NCBI RefSeq assembly: GCF_003007785.1
Contig: NZ_PXOH01000024.1
Span: forward strand, 1 to 64,000
Origin: Aphanothece hegewaldii CCALA 016
Lineage (GTDB): Bacteria; Cyanobacteriota; Cyanobacteriia; Cyanobacteriales; Microcystaceae
DNA length: 64,000 nt
Direction of reading: 5' to 3'
The position numbers and the translations under genes are program-made. How positions within the stretch are numbered: the first letter of the stretch is position 1; each line of letters starts with the position of its first letter. The notes below the pieces were generated by a model. It saw nothing but the letters and a program-made list of their open reading frames with translations, had not been told where the DNA came from and ran no database searches. This document shows positions 45,962 to 54,199 of this stretch, piece after piece.

Positions 45962-48790
45962 CTAAGGGTTTCCGAGAAAATCATTTACAACCTCTTTCAC
46001 TCTCGTTAAACCGATGCCTCCTGGTGCTGATGCCCATGTGAGTAAAGCTGTTGCTCTTTCTATTTGAGGAGTATTTTGATGAGGTAGATATTCATTAGGG
46101 ACATTTAGCCGAAAGGACAGTTCGTTAAACTGTGCAGGGATTAACCGCCTTAAAGTGTCTAAAAGTTCATTCGGCTTCACTTGATTAGATGAGCTAGATT
46201 GTTGAGTTTTTTCTGAATTAGGCATTTCATTTTTGGGTAGGATTTGCGCCTCAAGTAATTTCCACATTAGAGTAATAGCATTATTCATTGCATAACGACG
46301 AATACCACCTTTTCTAATCTGATCTAGCTCCTGCTTCCGTTCATCAGCAAAATCTGAGATCCCTCTTAAAATTAGCGTTTTCTTTGGGTCGGCATGACTG
46401 TAGACCGCACTTAACATCCCTGCCCCTTCCATTTCAATCGCAAGATAATTTCTGTTGTTCTTCTTCAACCAGTCAATAAACGGTTGGGTTGCACCAACTA
46501 CTGACCCAGATGCGATCGCACCATGAACAAATTCTGGTTTGTCCCTAAGCCATTCTTTTTGTGGTAGTTCCGATGGGAGTTGAGCTTCCTTTCTTTTTCT
46601 TGCTTCTTCTTGCCACTCTCGATACAGTTGAGAATGGGCAAACTCCATGTCTTGAACGGCTCTGGCTAAATCGTCACTGCATCGATAGGTGTCACCTCCC
46701 ATTTCAAAAGTAAATGTCTCTTCGCCTCCAGTCACCGCTTTTCCTCTGTCTAAATAATTATTGGCAGTCGTTACCACTACCACATCTCCTAACTTGACAT
46801 CTCTACTCATCCCTCCAGCAATCCCTAGCATGACTACTGTTTTCGGTTGACGGCGTTTGATGAACCGCTCCGTGGCCAGTGCAGCTTTTTCTAAGCCCAT
46901 GTCTCCGACGAAGGTAGCTGCACAATGATAAATAACTGTTTTTTCCCACTTGAACAGGTAATCAGTTACTCCAGTTTCCTCATCTTTAATTGCTTGGGGA
47001 GAGGGCAGTTGTGAGAAAAGCTCTCTGAATTCTTCCCTTAGTGCAACAATAATGCCGATATCAAATTCAGATATTGCTTCTAACATAACTTTGGCTTTTG
47101 TTTCTGACTTTTGTTCAGATAGCTGGTTGTAATTGTTCTGCGTTCCAATGAAGGTGTTTCCAGAAATGTTCTGACTACTGATGATATTGCTCCCTTGAGC
47201 GTTCGGTGCATAGTTACCGATGTTTGTCCCCTTCACTTCGTCTGGGGAGGGTAACTCGGTATCCTCATCTAACCGTTTGGTGATCGCCCCTAGCACTTCA
47301 CTAAAACCCGAATCTTTGAACATTTGTGGGGTTAATGTATTCATATTCTGTTTTTCTTCAAAGAGTTCACATACCACCCGAAAACCCATGTCAGAGCCGC
47401 GGTCGATGATATGATCTTTTGCGTCTTTGTAACAGTCTAGGTTGCGAGTCGCAGAACGGCTTAACCATAGCTCATGATTCCAAGCACCGCCACGCATGAC
47501 ATGATAAGGATAATTTTCTTCACCCTCTCTATCCCAGACTCTTCCATCCGTTGGTGCGCCTTGATAATCTCCATGCCAAGGATCTTGACACCATTCCCAG
47601 ACATTTCCGTGCAGGTCATATAATCCGAATCCGTTTTTATTAGAGGAAATGACCTTATCAAAATAATCGACATCTGTTGTTCCATTGTAGTTACCATTGT
47701 AATTCGCTTCTTTTGTTGAAATTGTCTCTCCAAAATGAAACGGTGTTTCTGTTCCCGCACGACACGCATATTCCCATTCCGCTTCCGATGGCAGACGGAA
47801 CTTCTTTCCAGTTAGCTTTGATAATCTTTTACAGAATTCAATTGCATCTTTCCAACTTACGTTCTCGACTGGTCGCTTATGCCCTTTGAATTTTGATGGG
47901 TCTTCTTTTAGTGGTCGAGTAAAATGTTTTAAACGGGCGATCGCTCTCCACTGCTCCTGTGTAACGGGGTATTTCCCCATATAGAATGATGAAACACTCA
48001 CTTGACGTTGTGGGCCTTCGTTTCTAAAATGATCTCTCTTATATACCTGACATAGTCTTTCTATTTCTTCTTTTGGCGTTCCCATCATGAATGTTCCATA
48101 AGGAATTGGAACCATTTCTAGAAAGACACCTTCTCCTAAATCAGCATTATACGATGTTAATGAATTTGACAAATTTTTCAGATAATTGCTCCAAGTCTGA
48201 TCGTTTTCGTGAAAATTTTTCTGCCATCCTTCCAGTTCTCTAAACTCCGCATAGATGCTCGTCATTGGAACACCACCGCCACCAAGATTCGTTCCCCGAT
48301 CTAGTGTAAACTTCGCCATTCCACACACTTTTCCCGTCCGCATATTGAGCAGTGGAGAACCGCTTAATCCTGGCCTAGCTTGACCTAACTTGAACTTCAT
48401 CAATGGGGGGCTATCTCCCGTTAATCCTTCATAGCTAAAGGTGACGGGCGCGCCGTTGGGAAATTCGTCGGGATAACCGAAAGTGTACAGATCATCGTTT
48501 GGATTAACTTCTTTGTCCAAATAAACACACGGTAAATTCTTAAGCGGTGAATTTAGTCTGAGTAGGGCCAGATCGCTGGATTCGATAAATCTCTCGATTG
48601 TAGCTGTGGGGAAGTCTTCCTTATTTTGCCAACTGACCTTAATCGCTTCAAATCCTGCGGTTTTGACTACATGAGCGCAAGTTAGTATCCTATCTGGTGC
48701 TATTAAAAAACCCGTACCCCAACCCGCCTTGTTTGGGATACTCAATTTGAGTGTACAACTTTTAAGGAGTTCGGCTAAATCTTCTTTCAT
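45962..48790 (-). CDS. trypsin-FGE-nucleosidase-EAD1 polyprotein
   Basis: A 942-aa protein with four modules. Residues 1-205 are a trypsin-like protease with TCAHVV (H40), SSDLALL (D73) and GLSGSP (S143). About 222-480 is an FGE-sulfatase/SUMF1-type domain (FMMGTPKEEI, LPSEAEWEYACRAG, LHGNVWEWCQD). About 521-556 is the shared Gly/Asn motif. About 575-850 is a purine nucleosidase of the MTA/SAH type (MLGIAGGMS, LAIEMEGAG, ISDFADERK with the catalytic Asp). The last 75 residues look like an effector-associated domain (EAD1): QFNELSFRLNVPNEYLP and ERATALLTWAS. Cleaving partners or nucleosides on activation is an inference from such NLR-linked systems. It is 7 bases after the Trypco1 gene. Confidence 0.86.
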   Translation of the reverse strand: MKEDLAELLKSCTLKLSIPNKAGWGTGFLIAPDRILTCAHVVKTAGFEAIKVSWQNKEDFPTATIERFIESSDLALLRLNSPLKNLPCVYLDKEVNPNDDLYTFGYPDEFPNGAPVTFSYEGLTGDSPPLMKFKLGQARPGLSGSPLLNMRTGKVCGMAKFTLDRGTNLGGGGVPMTSIYAEFRELEGWQKNFHENDQTWSNYLKNLSNSLTSYNADLGEGVFLEMVPIPYGTFMMGTPKEEIERLCQVYKRDHFRNEGPQRQVSVSSFYMGKYPVTQEQWRAIARLKHFTRPLKEDPSKFKGHKRPVENVSWKDAIEFCKRLSKLTGKKFRLPSEAEWEYACRAGTETPFHFGETISTKEANYNGNYNGTTDVDYFDKVISSNKNGFGLYDLHGNVWEWCQDPWHGDYQGAPTDGRVWDREGEENYPYHVMRGGAWNHELWLSRSATRNLDCYKDAKDHIIDRGSDMGFRVVCELFEEKQNMNTLTPQMFKDSGFSEVLGAITKRLDEDTELPSPDEVKGTNIGNYAPNAQGSNIISSQNISGNTFIGTQNNYNQLSEQKSETKAKVMLEAISEFDIGIIVALREEFRELFSQLPSPQAIKDEETGVTDYLFKWEKTVIYHCAATFVGDMGLEKAALATERFIKRRQPKTVVMLGIAGGMSRDVKLGDVVVVTTANNYLDRGKAVTGGEETFTFEMGGDTYRCSDDLARAVQDMEFAHSQLYREWQEEARKRKEAQLPSELPQKEWLRDKPEFVHGAIASGSVVGATQPFIDWLKKNNRNYLAIEMEGAGMLSAVYSHADPKKTLILRGISDFADERKQELDQIRKGGIRRYAMNNAITLMWKLLEAQILPKNEMPNSEKTQQSSSSNQVKPNELLDTLRRLIPAQFNELSFRLNVPNEYLPHQNTPQIERATALLTWASAPGGIGLTRVKEVVNDFLGNP

Positions 48791-48797
48791 ATTTGGA

Positions 48798-49106
48798 TTA
48801 GCTTCCCCATTCTAAAGTAATTTCTAGGTTAGCCTTGCTTGTCCCTTTGACTAAAACTGCCGTTAGCTGCCCTGATTCAATTGCTATCTCCATTCCGAAT
48901 TTTACTGTTGCCTTGCGGGGGTTGACCTTGCCGATTGGAACAGCGATCGCATTGACAATCCCCTCCAACGCATCAGTAACTTGCTTGAAAGGTTTGGGAT
49001 CGAGGGCTATATCTTCTCGCCCTGTCTTGCTCACCTCTATTCTCACAATTGAGCCATCCTCTAATTGGACAGGAATCGTTGCAGTCCTAATTTCATTAAA
49101 TTCCAT
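48798..49106 (-). CDS. Trypco1 (CU044_2847-type) protein
   Basis: A 102-aa protein of the trypsin-co-occurring domain type: IPVQLEDGSIVRIEVSKTG, then ALEGIVNAIAV and KATVKFGMEIAIESGQLTAVLVKGTSKANLEITLEW. Members lie next to trypsin-like proteases in bacterial conflict systems, as here. It probably guides or restrains the protease of the next gene. Confidence 0.85.
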   Translation of the reverse strand: MEFNEIRTATIPVQLEDGSIVRIEVSKTGREDIALDPKPFKQVTDALEGIVNAIAVPIGKVNPRKATVKFGMEIAIESGQLTAVLVKGTSKANLEITLEWGS

Positions 49107-49163
49107 AAAACTTTCCCTTAAATTCTCCTATCGACATCCATCTAAATTTTTTTGACTTTTCAT

Positions 49164-49374
49164 TTAACCTACTCCTGTCTTGATTTCTAGTTTTTCTAGC
49201 CGTCTTTCCAAAGGACAATTTGGTCGGTTAAGGAAACTCAGGTTCGACTTCGAGGTATTTGGCTAACGCACTGAGGAGAATTTCAGTTTTCGTTGCGCCG
49301 TGTCTTTCCGTATAAGCCTCCTATTGAGAATTTAGCTTGAGTAGAATACGGATACTGATATGCGTATTAGCCAT
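49164..49374 (-). pseudogene. decayed ribbon-helix-helix (antitoxin-like) gene
   Basis: The frame starts MANTHISIRILLKLNSQ, hits a TAG, then reads EAYTERHGATKTEILLSALAKYLEVEPEF and shifts frame into LNRPNCPLERRLEKLE to a TAA at 49164. This is the RHH/CopG-type DNA-binding pattern of cyanobacteria, broken by one nonsense change and one frameshift. Confidence 0.6.
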
Positions 49375-49394
49375 GATCGTAGAAGATGAATACT

Positions 49395-49559
49395 TCACTC
49401 ATCAATCACCTTCTTATCTAGCTTACGAATGAGGGTACGAATTGCTTGCCGTTTTGTCTCTTGTCGTTGCAAGCAGTATCTCTCTAACGCTTCATATTCC
49501 TTAAGAGGCAGTTCTACGGTCAATCGTTTAATGTTGTTGAGGGGGACTTTTCTTGGCAT
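49395..49559 (-). CDS. small RHH/CopG-like protein (54 aa)
   Basis: This 54-aa protein begins MPRKVPLNNIKRLTVELPL, then has helix EYEALERYCLQRQ and RQAIRTLIRKLDKK. The strand-helix-helix order with a basic start is that of ribbon-helix-helix DNA-binding proteins, as in plasmid copy control, partition or antitoxins. It lies just before a decayed gene of the same kind. Confidence 0.6.
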   Translation of the reverse strand: MPRKVPLNNIKRLTVELPLKEYEALERYCLQRQETKRQAIRTLIRKLDKKVIDE

Positions 49560-49780
49560 AAGGATTATCAGATTTCATGCTTCCAATCTAACCCAGATGC
49601 TGGAATCGTCAAGGGGGTTTCAGGTTATCTGCGCTCATCACGGCTGCTGTGGAAAGTCGGAGGCGATCGCAGTATGGCTCAAAAAACCGAAGAAGTTGAA
49701 AACAAAGGAAGTGGATCGCTTAAGTATTTTTGTTCTAGTTGCCATGCTCTAACAATGGCTAGTCTTAGCCGACTTGTGTT

Positions 49781-49800
49781 CCAAAAAAAAACTTTTTTGG
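49781..49800. terminator. A/T-rich hairpin
   Basis: CCAAAAAA-AAAC-TTTTTTGG can form an 8-bp stem with a 4-base loop, located after the arfB-membrane peptide pair. It may be a weak terminator for the minus-strand unit. Confidence 0.35.
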
Positions 49801-49820
49801 ACTACGCCCTTTTTGCTAGT

Positions 49821-50027
49821 CTAATCTTTAGTTTCAATCCGAGTAGTAAAGATCAATAAGGCAGCAATCAGCGAGATCGCAATCAGTAGTTCTGTCAAAG
49901 ATTCAGTCCTGACAAGTTTGAGCAGTAAAACAGCTTCTATGCTAGACAGAGTAATGAAGATAGCCCACCACTTTTTTGAGGTCATTTTGAAGCCTCTCAT
50001 TTTTTGACTAAGGGAATAGTTTAACAT
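49821..50027 (-). CDS. small two-segment membrane protein
   Basis: A 68-aa protein with two hydrophobic helices: WWAIFITLSSIEAVLLLKLV and LLIAISLIAALLIFTT. Its ATG at 50027 overlaps the arfB stop (TAATG, 50025-50029), so the two are translationally coupled. Starts at the internal Met codons 10 or 15 are also possible. Function unknown. Confidence 0.6.
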   Translation of the reverse strand: MLNYSLSQKMRGFKMTSKKWWAIFITLSSIEAVLLLKLVRTESLTELLIAISLIAALLIFTTRIETKD

Positions 50028-50443
50028 TACTCCGTGAGAAGATTGCCTCTGAGGGCTTTAATTTGACTGCGTTTTGTTTTGCTATCCATGCGTCTTTTTT
50101 TGGCACTACGTGAGGGTTTAGTGGGTTTCCGTTTCGGGGGGGTAATCGTAACACTTTTGATTAAACTTTGTAGGCGTTGTAATGCGTCTTCTTTATTTTG
50201 TTCTTGGGTACGGTGTTGTTGCGCTTTAATGACGATTATTCCATCTTTGGTAATGCGTTGATCGTCTAAATTCAGTAGACGTTCTTTGTAGAGAGGTGAT
50301 AAGGAAGAGGCGTTAATATCAAAGCGTAAATGGATTGCGGTGGCGACTTTATTGACGTTTTGACCTCCTGCGCCTTGAGAACGGATAGCAGTAAGGTTTA
50401 TTTCGTTTAGAGGGAGGATAATTCTGTTAGTTATCTGTAGCAT
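50027..50443 (-). CDS. arfB: alternative ribosome-rescue factor ArfB (peptidyl-tRNA hydrolase)
   Basis: A 138-aa protein from the ATG at 50443. RSQGAGGQNVNKVATAIHLRFDI is the GGQ-motif region that hydrolyses peptidyl-tRNA in stalled ribosomes, and the tail is very basic (PPKRKPTKPSRSAKKRRMDSK), as needed to enter the mRNA channel. An in-frame ATG at 50512 would add 23 residues but without conserved features. This is a housekeeping-type gene in an otherwise accessory stretch. Confidence 0.9.
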   Translation of the reverse strand: MLQITNRIILPLNEINLTAIRSQGAGGQNVNKVATAIHLRFDINASSLSPLYKERLLNLDDQRITKDGIIVIKAQQHRTQEQNKEDALQRLQSLIKSVTITPPKRKPTKPSRSAKKRRMDSKTKRSQIKALRGNLLTE

Positions 50444-50549
50444 AGATGGAGTTGATTTTGAGCTTTTTGATTGATGTTTATCTATTAGGCGCGGCTCAAA
50501 AAGCATAACCATTAAAACAAAAATATTAATTCCATGATAACAGAGGTTG

Positions 50550-51837
50550 ACCAGAGTCGCTGACGGGGTGACAACCGAGCTAAAAAGCTTGTTGTATATA
50601 ATACATAGCCCTCAACCCTCTATAATAAAATGGCAGTTTATTAGGGTTAAGTCTGATTAATTGCTCCACCCAATCCTTAATAAAGGTTTGAGAAATTATC
50701 CAAACATCTCCATATAATCCCAACCAAAAATGACTATTTTTCGTTTTAACATTTTTAAATTTTCTCACTCGACCGATATATTCTTGTTGCCCCCGCCATC
50801 TGATTGATTGTCCTTTTAAAGAGGAAAATGTATAAGCTATAGCAATTAATAAGACGAGACGAGTTAAGCGTTCCATCGAGGCTTTTGACCCCTCTAAATT
50901 ATAGCCACCACTTTTACAATCTTTAAACATTGCCTCAATTCCAACACGTTTTTGGTAGGCTTTTATCGCTTCTGATAAATTGGAAAAATTAGTAAGCAAA
51001 TACCAGGGTTGTTCTTCAAGCTTTCCTCGATATTTTCTTTTCCAATAAATGCCAATTGACCCTTGACTAAATCCTTTTTCTTTTCTCACCTTGAGTCCTG
51101 TCAAAAATTTTTTAACTCCTGGAACAATTTCCAAGCTATCTAGCTTTTGATAATCTTTACCTTTTTCTTGAATGTAGGTATCTTTCTTTTGACGTAACAC
51201 AAAGTATGCTTTCCTTGATAGCAGCCACTTCGCCAGTTCCACGCTATGAAATTCACGATCTCCCAACACGACCAGTTCATAGCTTTTTAATAGCCTCAAA
51301 ACGGGACGGATTAGAGCTTGCTGTTCAGCCAGTTTACTTGCTCCTTTCTTGTCTAAAAATTGCCAATAAATTGGCACAGCCCTTTTTTCTGTAATTACTG
51401 CTATCATAAATAAGTTTTTATCTAACCACTGTGTTCTATCTATAGCTAAATATAATCTTTCTCCTTTTTTGAATTTTAACTTTATTATCTCTTCGATCAA
51501 TGGTAACCATATTAAGGTTACTGACATGGCTGGTAAAATTAAAAATCTTTGAATGTGACGACGACGGCTCTCATATTTAATCGGCAAGGGAAAATAAGCA
51601 GCTAATCTCTCAATTTTTACTTGCTTGTGAACTTGTAAGAGCCAAACAATAATTTCTAGAGTTAATAATTGGGCTTGATTTAATTGACTTGATAGATGAA
51701 TGCGATACAATTCTGGTAACATTAATTTTCTTCGGTCTTGTTCAGTTATCTAGACCGATTCTTTTTTACCACATATTCCGTTAATTCCTTACTCCTGCCA
51801 GCTTTCAACCGCTTCGTCACCCCGTCAACCAGAGTCG
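50550..51837. mobile_element. IS4-family insertion sequence with target duplication
   Basis: TGACGGGGTGAC (50561-50572) and GTCACCCCGTCA (51816-51827) are the inverted ends. Outside them ACCAGAGTCG is present on both sides (50550-50559 and 51828-51837), a 10-bp target duplication. The element of about 1.27 kb carries one intact transposase, so the insertion looks recent. Confidence 0.88.
50580..51722 (-). CDS. IS4-family DDE transposase
   Basis: A 380-aa transposase. YLAIDRTQW holds the first Asp, LVVLGDREF the second, and YQKRVGIEAMFKDCKSGG the third acid in the Y-x2-R-x3-E-x6-K signature of the IS4 family. The N-terminus holds helical DNA-binding segments. It is intact and lies between the inverted ends of the element. 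Confidence 0.93.
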   Translation of the reverse strand: MLPELYRIHLSSQLNQAQLLTLEIIVWLLQVHKQVKIERLAAYFPLPIKYESRRRHIQRFLILPAMSVTLIWLPLIEEIIKLKFKKGERLYLAIDRTQWLDKNLFMIAVITEKRAVPIYWQFLDKKGASKLAEQQALIRPVLRLLKSYELVVLGDREFHSVELAKWLLSRKAYFVLRQKKDTYIQEKGKDYQKLDSLEIVPGVKKFLTGLKVRKEKGFSQGSIGIYWKRKYRGKLEEQPWYLLTNFSNLSEAIKAYQKRVGIEAMFKDCKSGGYNLEGSKASMERLTRLVLLIAIAYTFSSLKGQSIRWRGQQEYIGRVRKFKNVKTKNSHFWLGLYGDVWIISQTFIKDWVEQLIRLNPNKLPFYYRGLRAMYYIQQAF

Positions 51838-51887
51838 TTTGATCAGTAGGGCGCATCGCGTTTGCGGCTTTCTCCCAAAGATCGCTT

Positions 51888-52097
51888 TTAGCGAGTGCCG
51901 TTAGCACCGCTTACTCCTAACCATCTTCGCCCTTCAGTTAAGGCAGCGTCAGGTGTATAGTAAATTTCTTGATTTCCTATAACTTGACCTGTCGCTGTCA
52001 CTACACGAAATTGATAGCAATTACGGGGAGTGTAATAGACTAGCAGCAATTTTCTTCCCTCAATTCCTAATAAATAGTCAATTTTCATTTCACTCAT
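51888..52097 (-). CDS. hypothetical 69-aa protein
   Basis: The ATG at 52097 has an AAGGAG ribosome-binding site 6-7 bases upstream, which decides the start. The protein has a strand-rich middle (KLLLVYYTPRNCYQFRVV) and ends in SGANGTR, encoded by a dispersed-repeat-like stretch at 51850-51910. Family unknown. Confidence 0.6.
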   Translation of the reverse strand: MSEMKIDYLLGIEGRKLLLVYYTPRNCYQFRVVTATGQVIGNQEIYYTPDAALTEGRRWLGVSGANGTR

Positions 52098-52180
52098 TAA
52101 ATCTCCTTTTTCGGTCAATCACCTTGATTATAGGTTGAGGAAGTTAGAATAAATTGAATTACTTGAGATCGCGTTTCTCC

Positions 52181-52387
52181 ATGCCAAGCAAAAAGATTCA
52201 TGTCCGTGAGTACACTGTCCGAGCGCACGATCGCACCATCCACACCCGAACATTTAAGTTCATCTGTTCTCACTGTAATGATTCTTGTGAACGAGAAACC
52301 TACGCCACCGCTTGTCCAAAATACGGAAACCAGTGTAACGGAGTTAGCCGCAAATGTTTAAGACTTGAGCATGAATTGAAAAATTAG
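52181..52387 (+). CDS. small zinc-ribbon-like protein
   Basis: A 68-aa basic protein from the ATG at 52181. [26 protein letters not shown] has a CxxC-x4-C and later cysteines that could bind zinc, and the N-terminus is Arg/His-rich ([12 protein letters not shown]). Probably nucleic-acid binding; family unknown. Confidence 0.6.
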   Translation: MPSKKIHVREYTVRAHDRTIHTRTFKFICSHCNDSCERETYATACPKYGNQCNGVSRKCLRLEHELKN

Positions 52388-52432
52388 AGTTAAGCTAAAA
52401 ATTAATACAATAATACCAATCAAAAACTGATT

Positions 52433-52627
52433 ATGGATAAATACAGACAAATTCCAGAAGGATTGTACCAGAGATTGCTGGAATATCTACAGCTTCACGC
52501 CGTTACAGATAGCTGGTCAGAAGAGTTGTTGAAGGAACTCGAAGAAGATGCAGAGGTAACAATTAGACAAACTTCTAATAGTTATATTATTGATTCATCC
52601 ATCAAAGCAGATTACAAAATTAATTAA
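52433..52627 (+). CDS. hypothetical 64-aa acidic protein
   Basis: It begins MDKYRQIPEGLYQRLLEYLQ and has an acidic helix SWSEELLKELEEDAE. It could be a small antitoxin-like protein. No family recognised. Confidence 0.5.
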   Translation: MDKYRQIPEGLYQRLLEYLQLHAVTDSWSEELLKELEEDAEVTIRQTSNSYIIDSSIKADYKIN

Positions 52628-52835
52628 TTGGTGGCACGTTCTGATGATGCAGTTCCAAACATAGTTCTTTGCCAAAGTAAATCTTCTGGCTGCCATCGGG
52701 CAAAATATAGCCACACCAGTTTTTTTGGAAAATGAAAAATATCGTGTAACAAATGATAAAAATTCCCTGTATACCTAAAATTCCAGTAATTAATAAAATT
52801 TGTTTCCACCTAATTGATTGAGCCATTGCGTTCAA
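52620..52835 (-). CDS. possible small membrane protein
   Basis: A 71-aa frame with one membrane segment (ILLITGILGIQGIFIICYTIFFIF) and a short tail with two Cys. No strong ribosome-binding site. It overlaps the end of the preceding plus-strand gene by 8 bases. Confidence 0.4.
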   Translation of the reverse strand: MNAMAQSIRWKQILLITGILGIQGIFIICYTIFFIFQKNWCGYILPDGSQKIYFGKELCLELHHQNVPPIN

Positions 52836-52919
52836 ACCTGCTTAATTACTTTGCTTGGTTATTTTTTGTTTGTTTTTGGGTACTTTAAAATTATTATTCC
52901 CATTTCTTGAAAAATAACC

Positions 52920-53615
52920 ATGAGAGTTTTACGACAATCGGAGCCGATTCAAACTATCCGAAAACAGATGATAGCAGCTAAAACTCGTTCTAGTAGAGGG
53001 AAGCAAAATTCACTTCTTTACGATCTTAGCCAGTGGAGAAACAATACGATCGGCTCTCTTGGAGAGAATGCGATCGCAGGACTACTTCATTCTTTACCTG
53101 ATTCATGGCTCATGATGAATAATGCCATCATCCCCACAAAAACAGGAAATCTGACAGAAATTGATTGTATCCTAATCAATAGTACGGGAGTATATCTCAT
53201 CGAAGTCAAAACATGGAAAGGCTCATTTGCCGCCTATAAAGATAAGTGGAAAAGAAGAGATAGAGATAAGTGGGTTTTTCTAGAAAACAGTCCAACCGAA
53301 CAAAGCAAGTATCATCAGCGCATTTTTACCGAATGGCTGACCTCTCATGTTTCCAACTTGCCGAAGGATTGCATCATCGCACCCGTGATTTTCCCGATCG
53401 CCAAGTGGATTGGTGTAACTGAGTGTTCGGTTCCTGTCTTTAGCAAGTTTAACGATTTCTTAAAATTAATAGAAAGCCGTTCACAAATTTTTGAGCAAGA
53501 TACTATTGAGCAGATTGCTCAGTTGCTAGTTAATGTTAAAGTAAGGGATTTTGACCCCGCATTGCTAGTTAAATATCAAAACGCTCAACTTAAAGAACTT
53601 TTTAGAATTATCTAA
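52920..53615 (+). CDS. NERD-domain nuclease-like protein
   Basis: A 231-aa protein with the nuclease-related domain: GSLGENAIAGLL, then TEIDCILINSTGVYLIEVKTWKG, the acid-x-acid and E-V-K pattern of PD-(D/E)XK nucleases. The C-terminal half (PVIFPIAKWIGVT) continues the fold. NERD proteins process DNA and often occur in accessory regions. Confidence 0.82.
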   Translation: MRVLRQSEPIQTIRKQMIAAKTRSSRGKQNSLLYDLSQWRNNTIGSLGENAIAGLLHSLPDSWLMMNNAIIPTKTGNLTEIDCILINSTGVYLIEVKTWKGSFAAYKDKWKRRDRDKWVFLENSPTEQSKYHQRIFTEWLTSHVSNLPKDCIIAPVIFPIAKWIGVTECSVPVFSKFNDFLKLIESRSQIFEQDTIEQIAQLLVNVKVRDFDPALLVKYQNAQLKELFRII

Positions 53616-53644
53616 ATGTTTTGATTGAGTTACTGCCTGAACCT

Positions 53645-53884
53645 TTATTTCTCACAACCAATACCATCGCCATCTCGGTCAAATCGATGAGGATCGCTTG
53701 GCAGGACTTTAAATCTTCTGTAGGAGACATCCCGACAAACAAGATCTGGAGGAGGCGATGGAATGCAGGTATCAGGGTATGCAGCATTGCAATTACAAGA
53801 ACGTAGTGGCTTGGGAGTTTGAATAGAAGGAGGCAGATAGCAAAATTATTGACGGGACAAACAAACGATTGATAGTCGTTTCAT
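53645..53884 (-). pseudogene. excalibur-domain protein, broken
   Basis: From the ATG at 53884 the frame reads MKRLSIVCLSRQ and then a TAA, continues to CNCNAAYPDTCIPSPPPD, CRDVSYRRFKVLPSDPHRFD and DRDGDGIGCE, and stops at 53645. The D-x-D-G-D-G-I-x-C-E end is the excalibur calcium-binding motif, often found at the end of secreted nucleases. Reading the next frame around 53860 gives a hydrophobic SIILLSASF signal-like segment, so it was probably an exported protein, now frameshifted. Confidence 0.6.
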
Positions 53885-54199
53885 GGGTCTATGAGCTTGT
53901 ATGCTGAAATTGTTATCTTTAGAGTTCCCAGATCTGATGACTAAATTTAGACAAACATGAAAACTGTCTTATTCTAGTCTGACATTTTTTTCAAAAGCAT
54001 TTTGAAGAAGCCTATAGTCGCTCTAGATGCAAATCCTAAAACCGACATCAATTGTACTAGCCCTTTAATTTTTTCGATAAGGCAACGACTGGGTAATCTC
54101 TTAAACTTCTGAATTTTAAAATCTTATTCATACCTTAATTAAATCTTTTTATCAAAAATTATCTAGTATAATAGAAAGAAATATTTTAGGAATTTGAGT

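Noticed and set aside
49429..49859. Overlapping plus-strand open frames of 60-107 codons
   Set aside because: They lie opposite the small RHH gene or have no recognisable composition; none has a convincing start.
52624..52809. Second minus-strand frame starting METNFINYW
   Set aside because: It overlaps the more plausible hydrophobic frame and has no sensible composition.
53621..53806. 61-codon plus-strand open frame after the NERD gene
   Set aside because: It is the shadow of the excalibur pseudogene on the other strand, which has a clear protein pattern.
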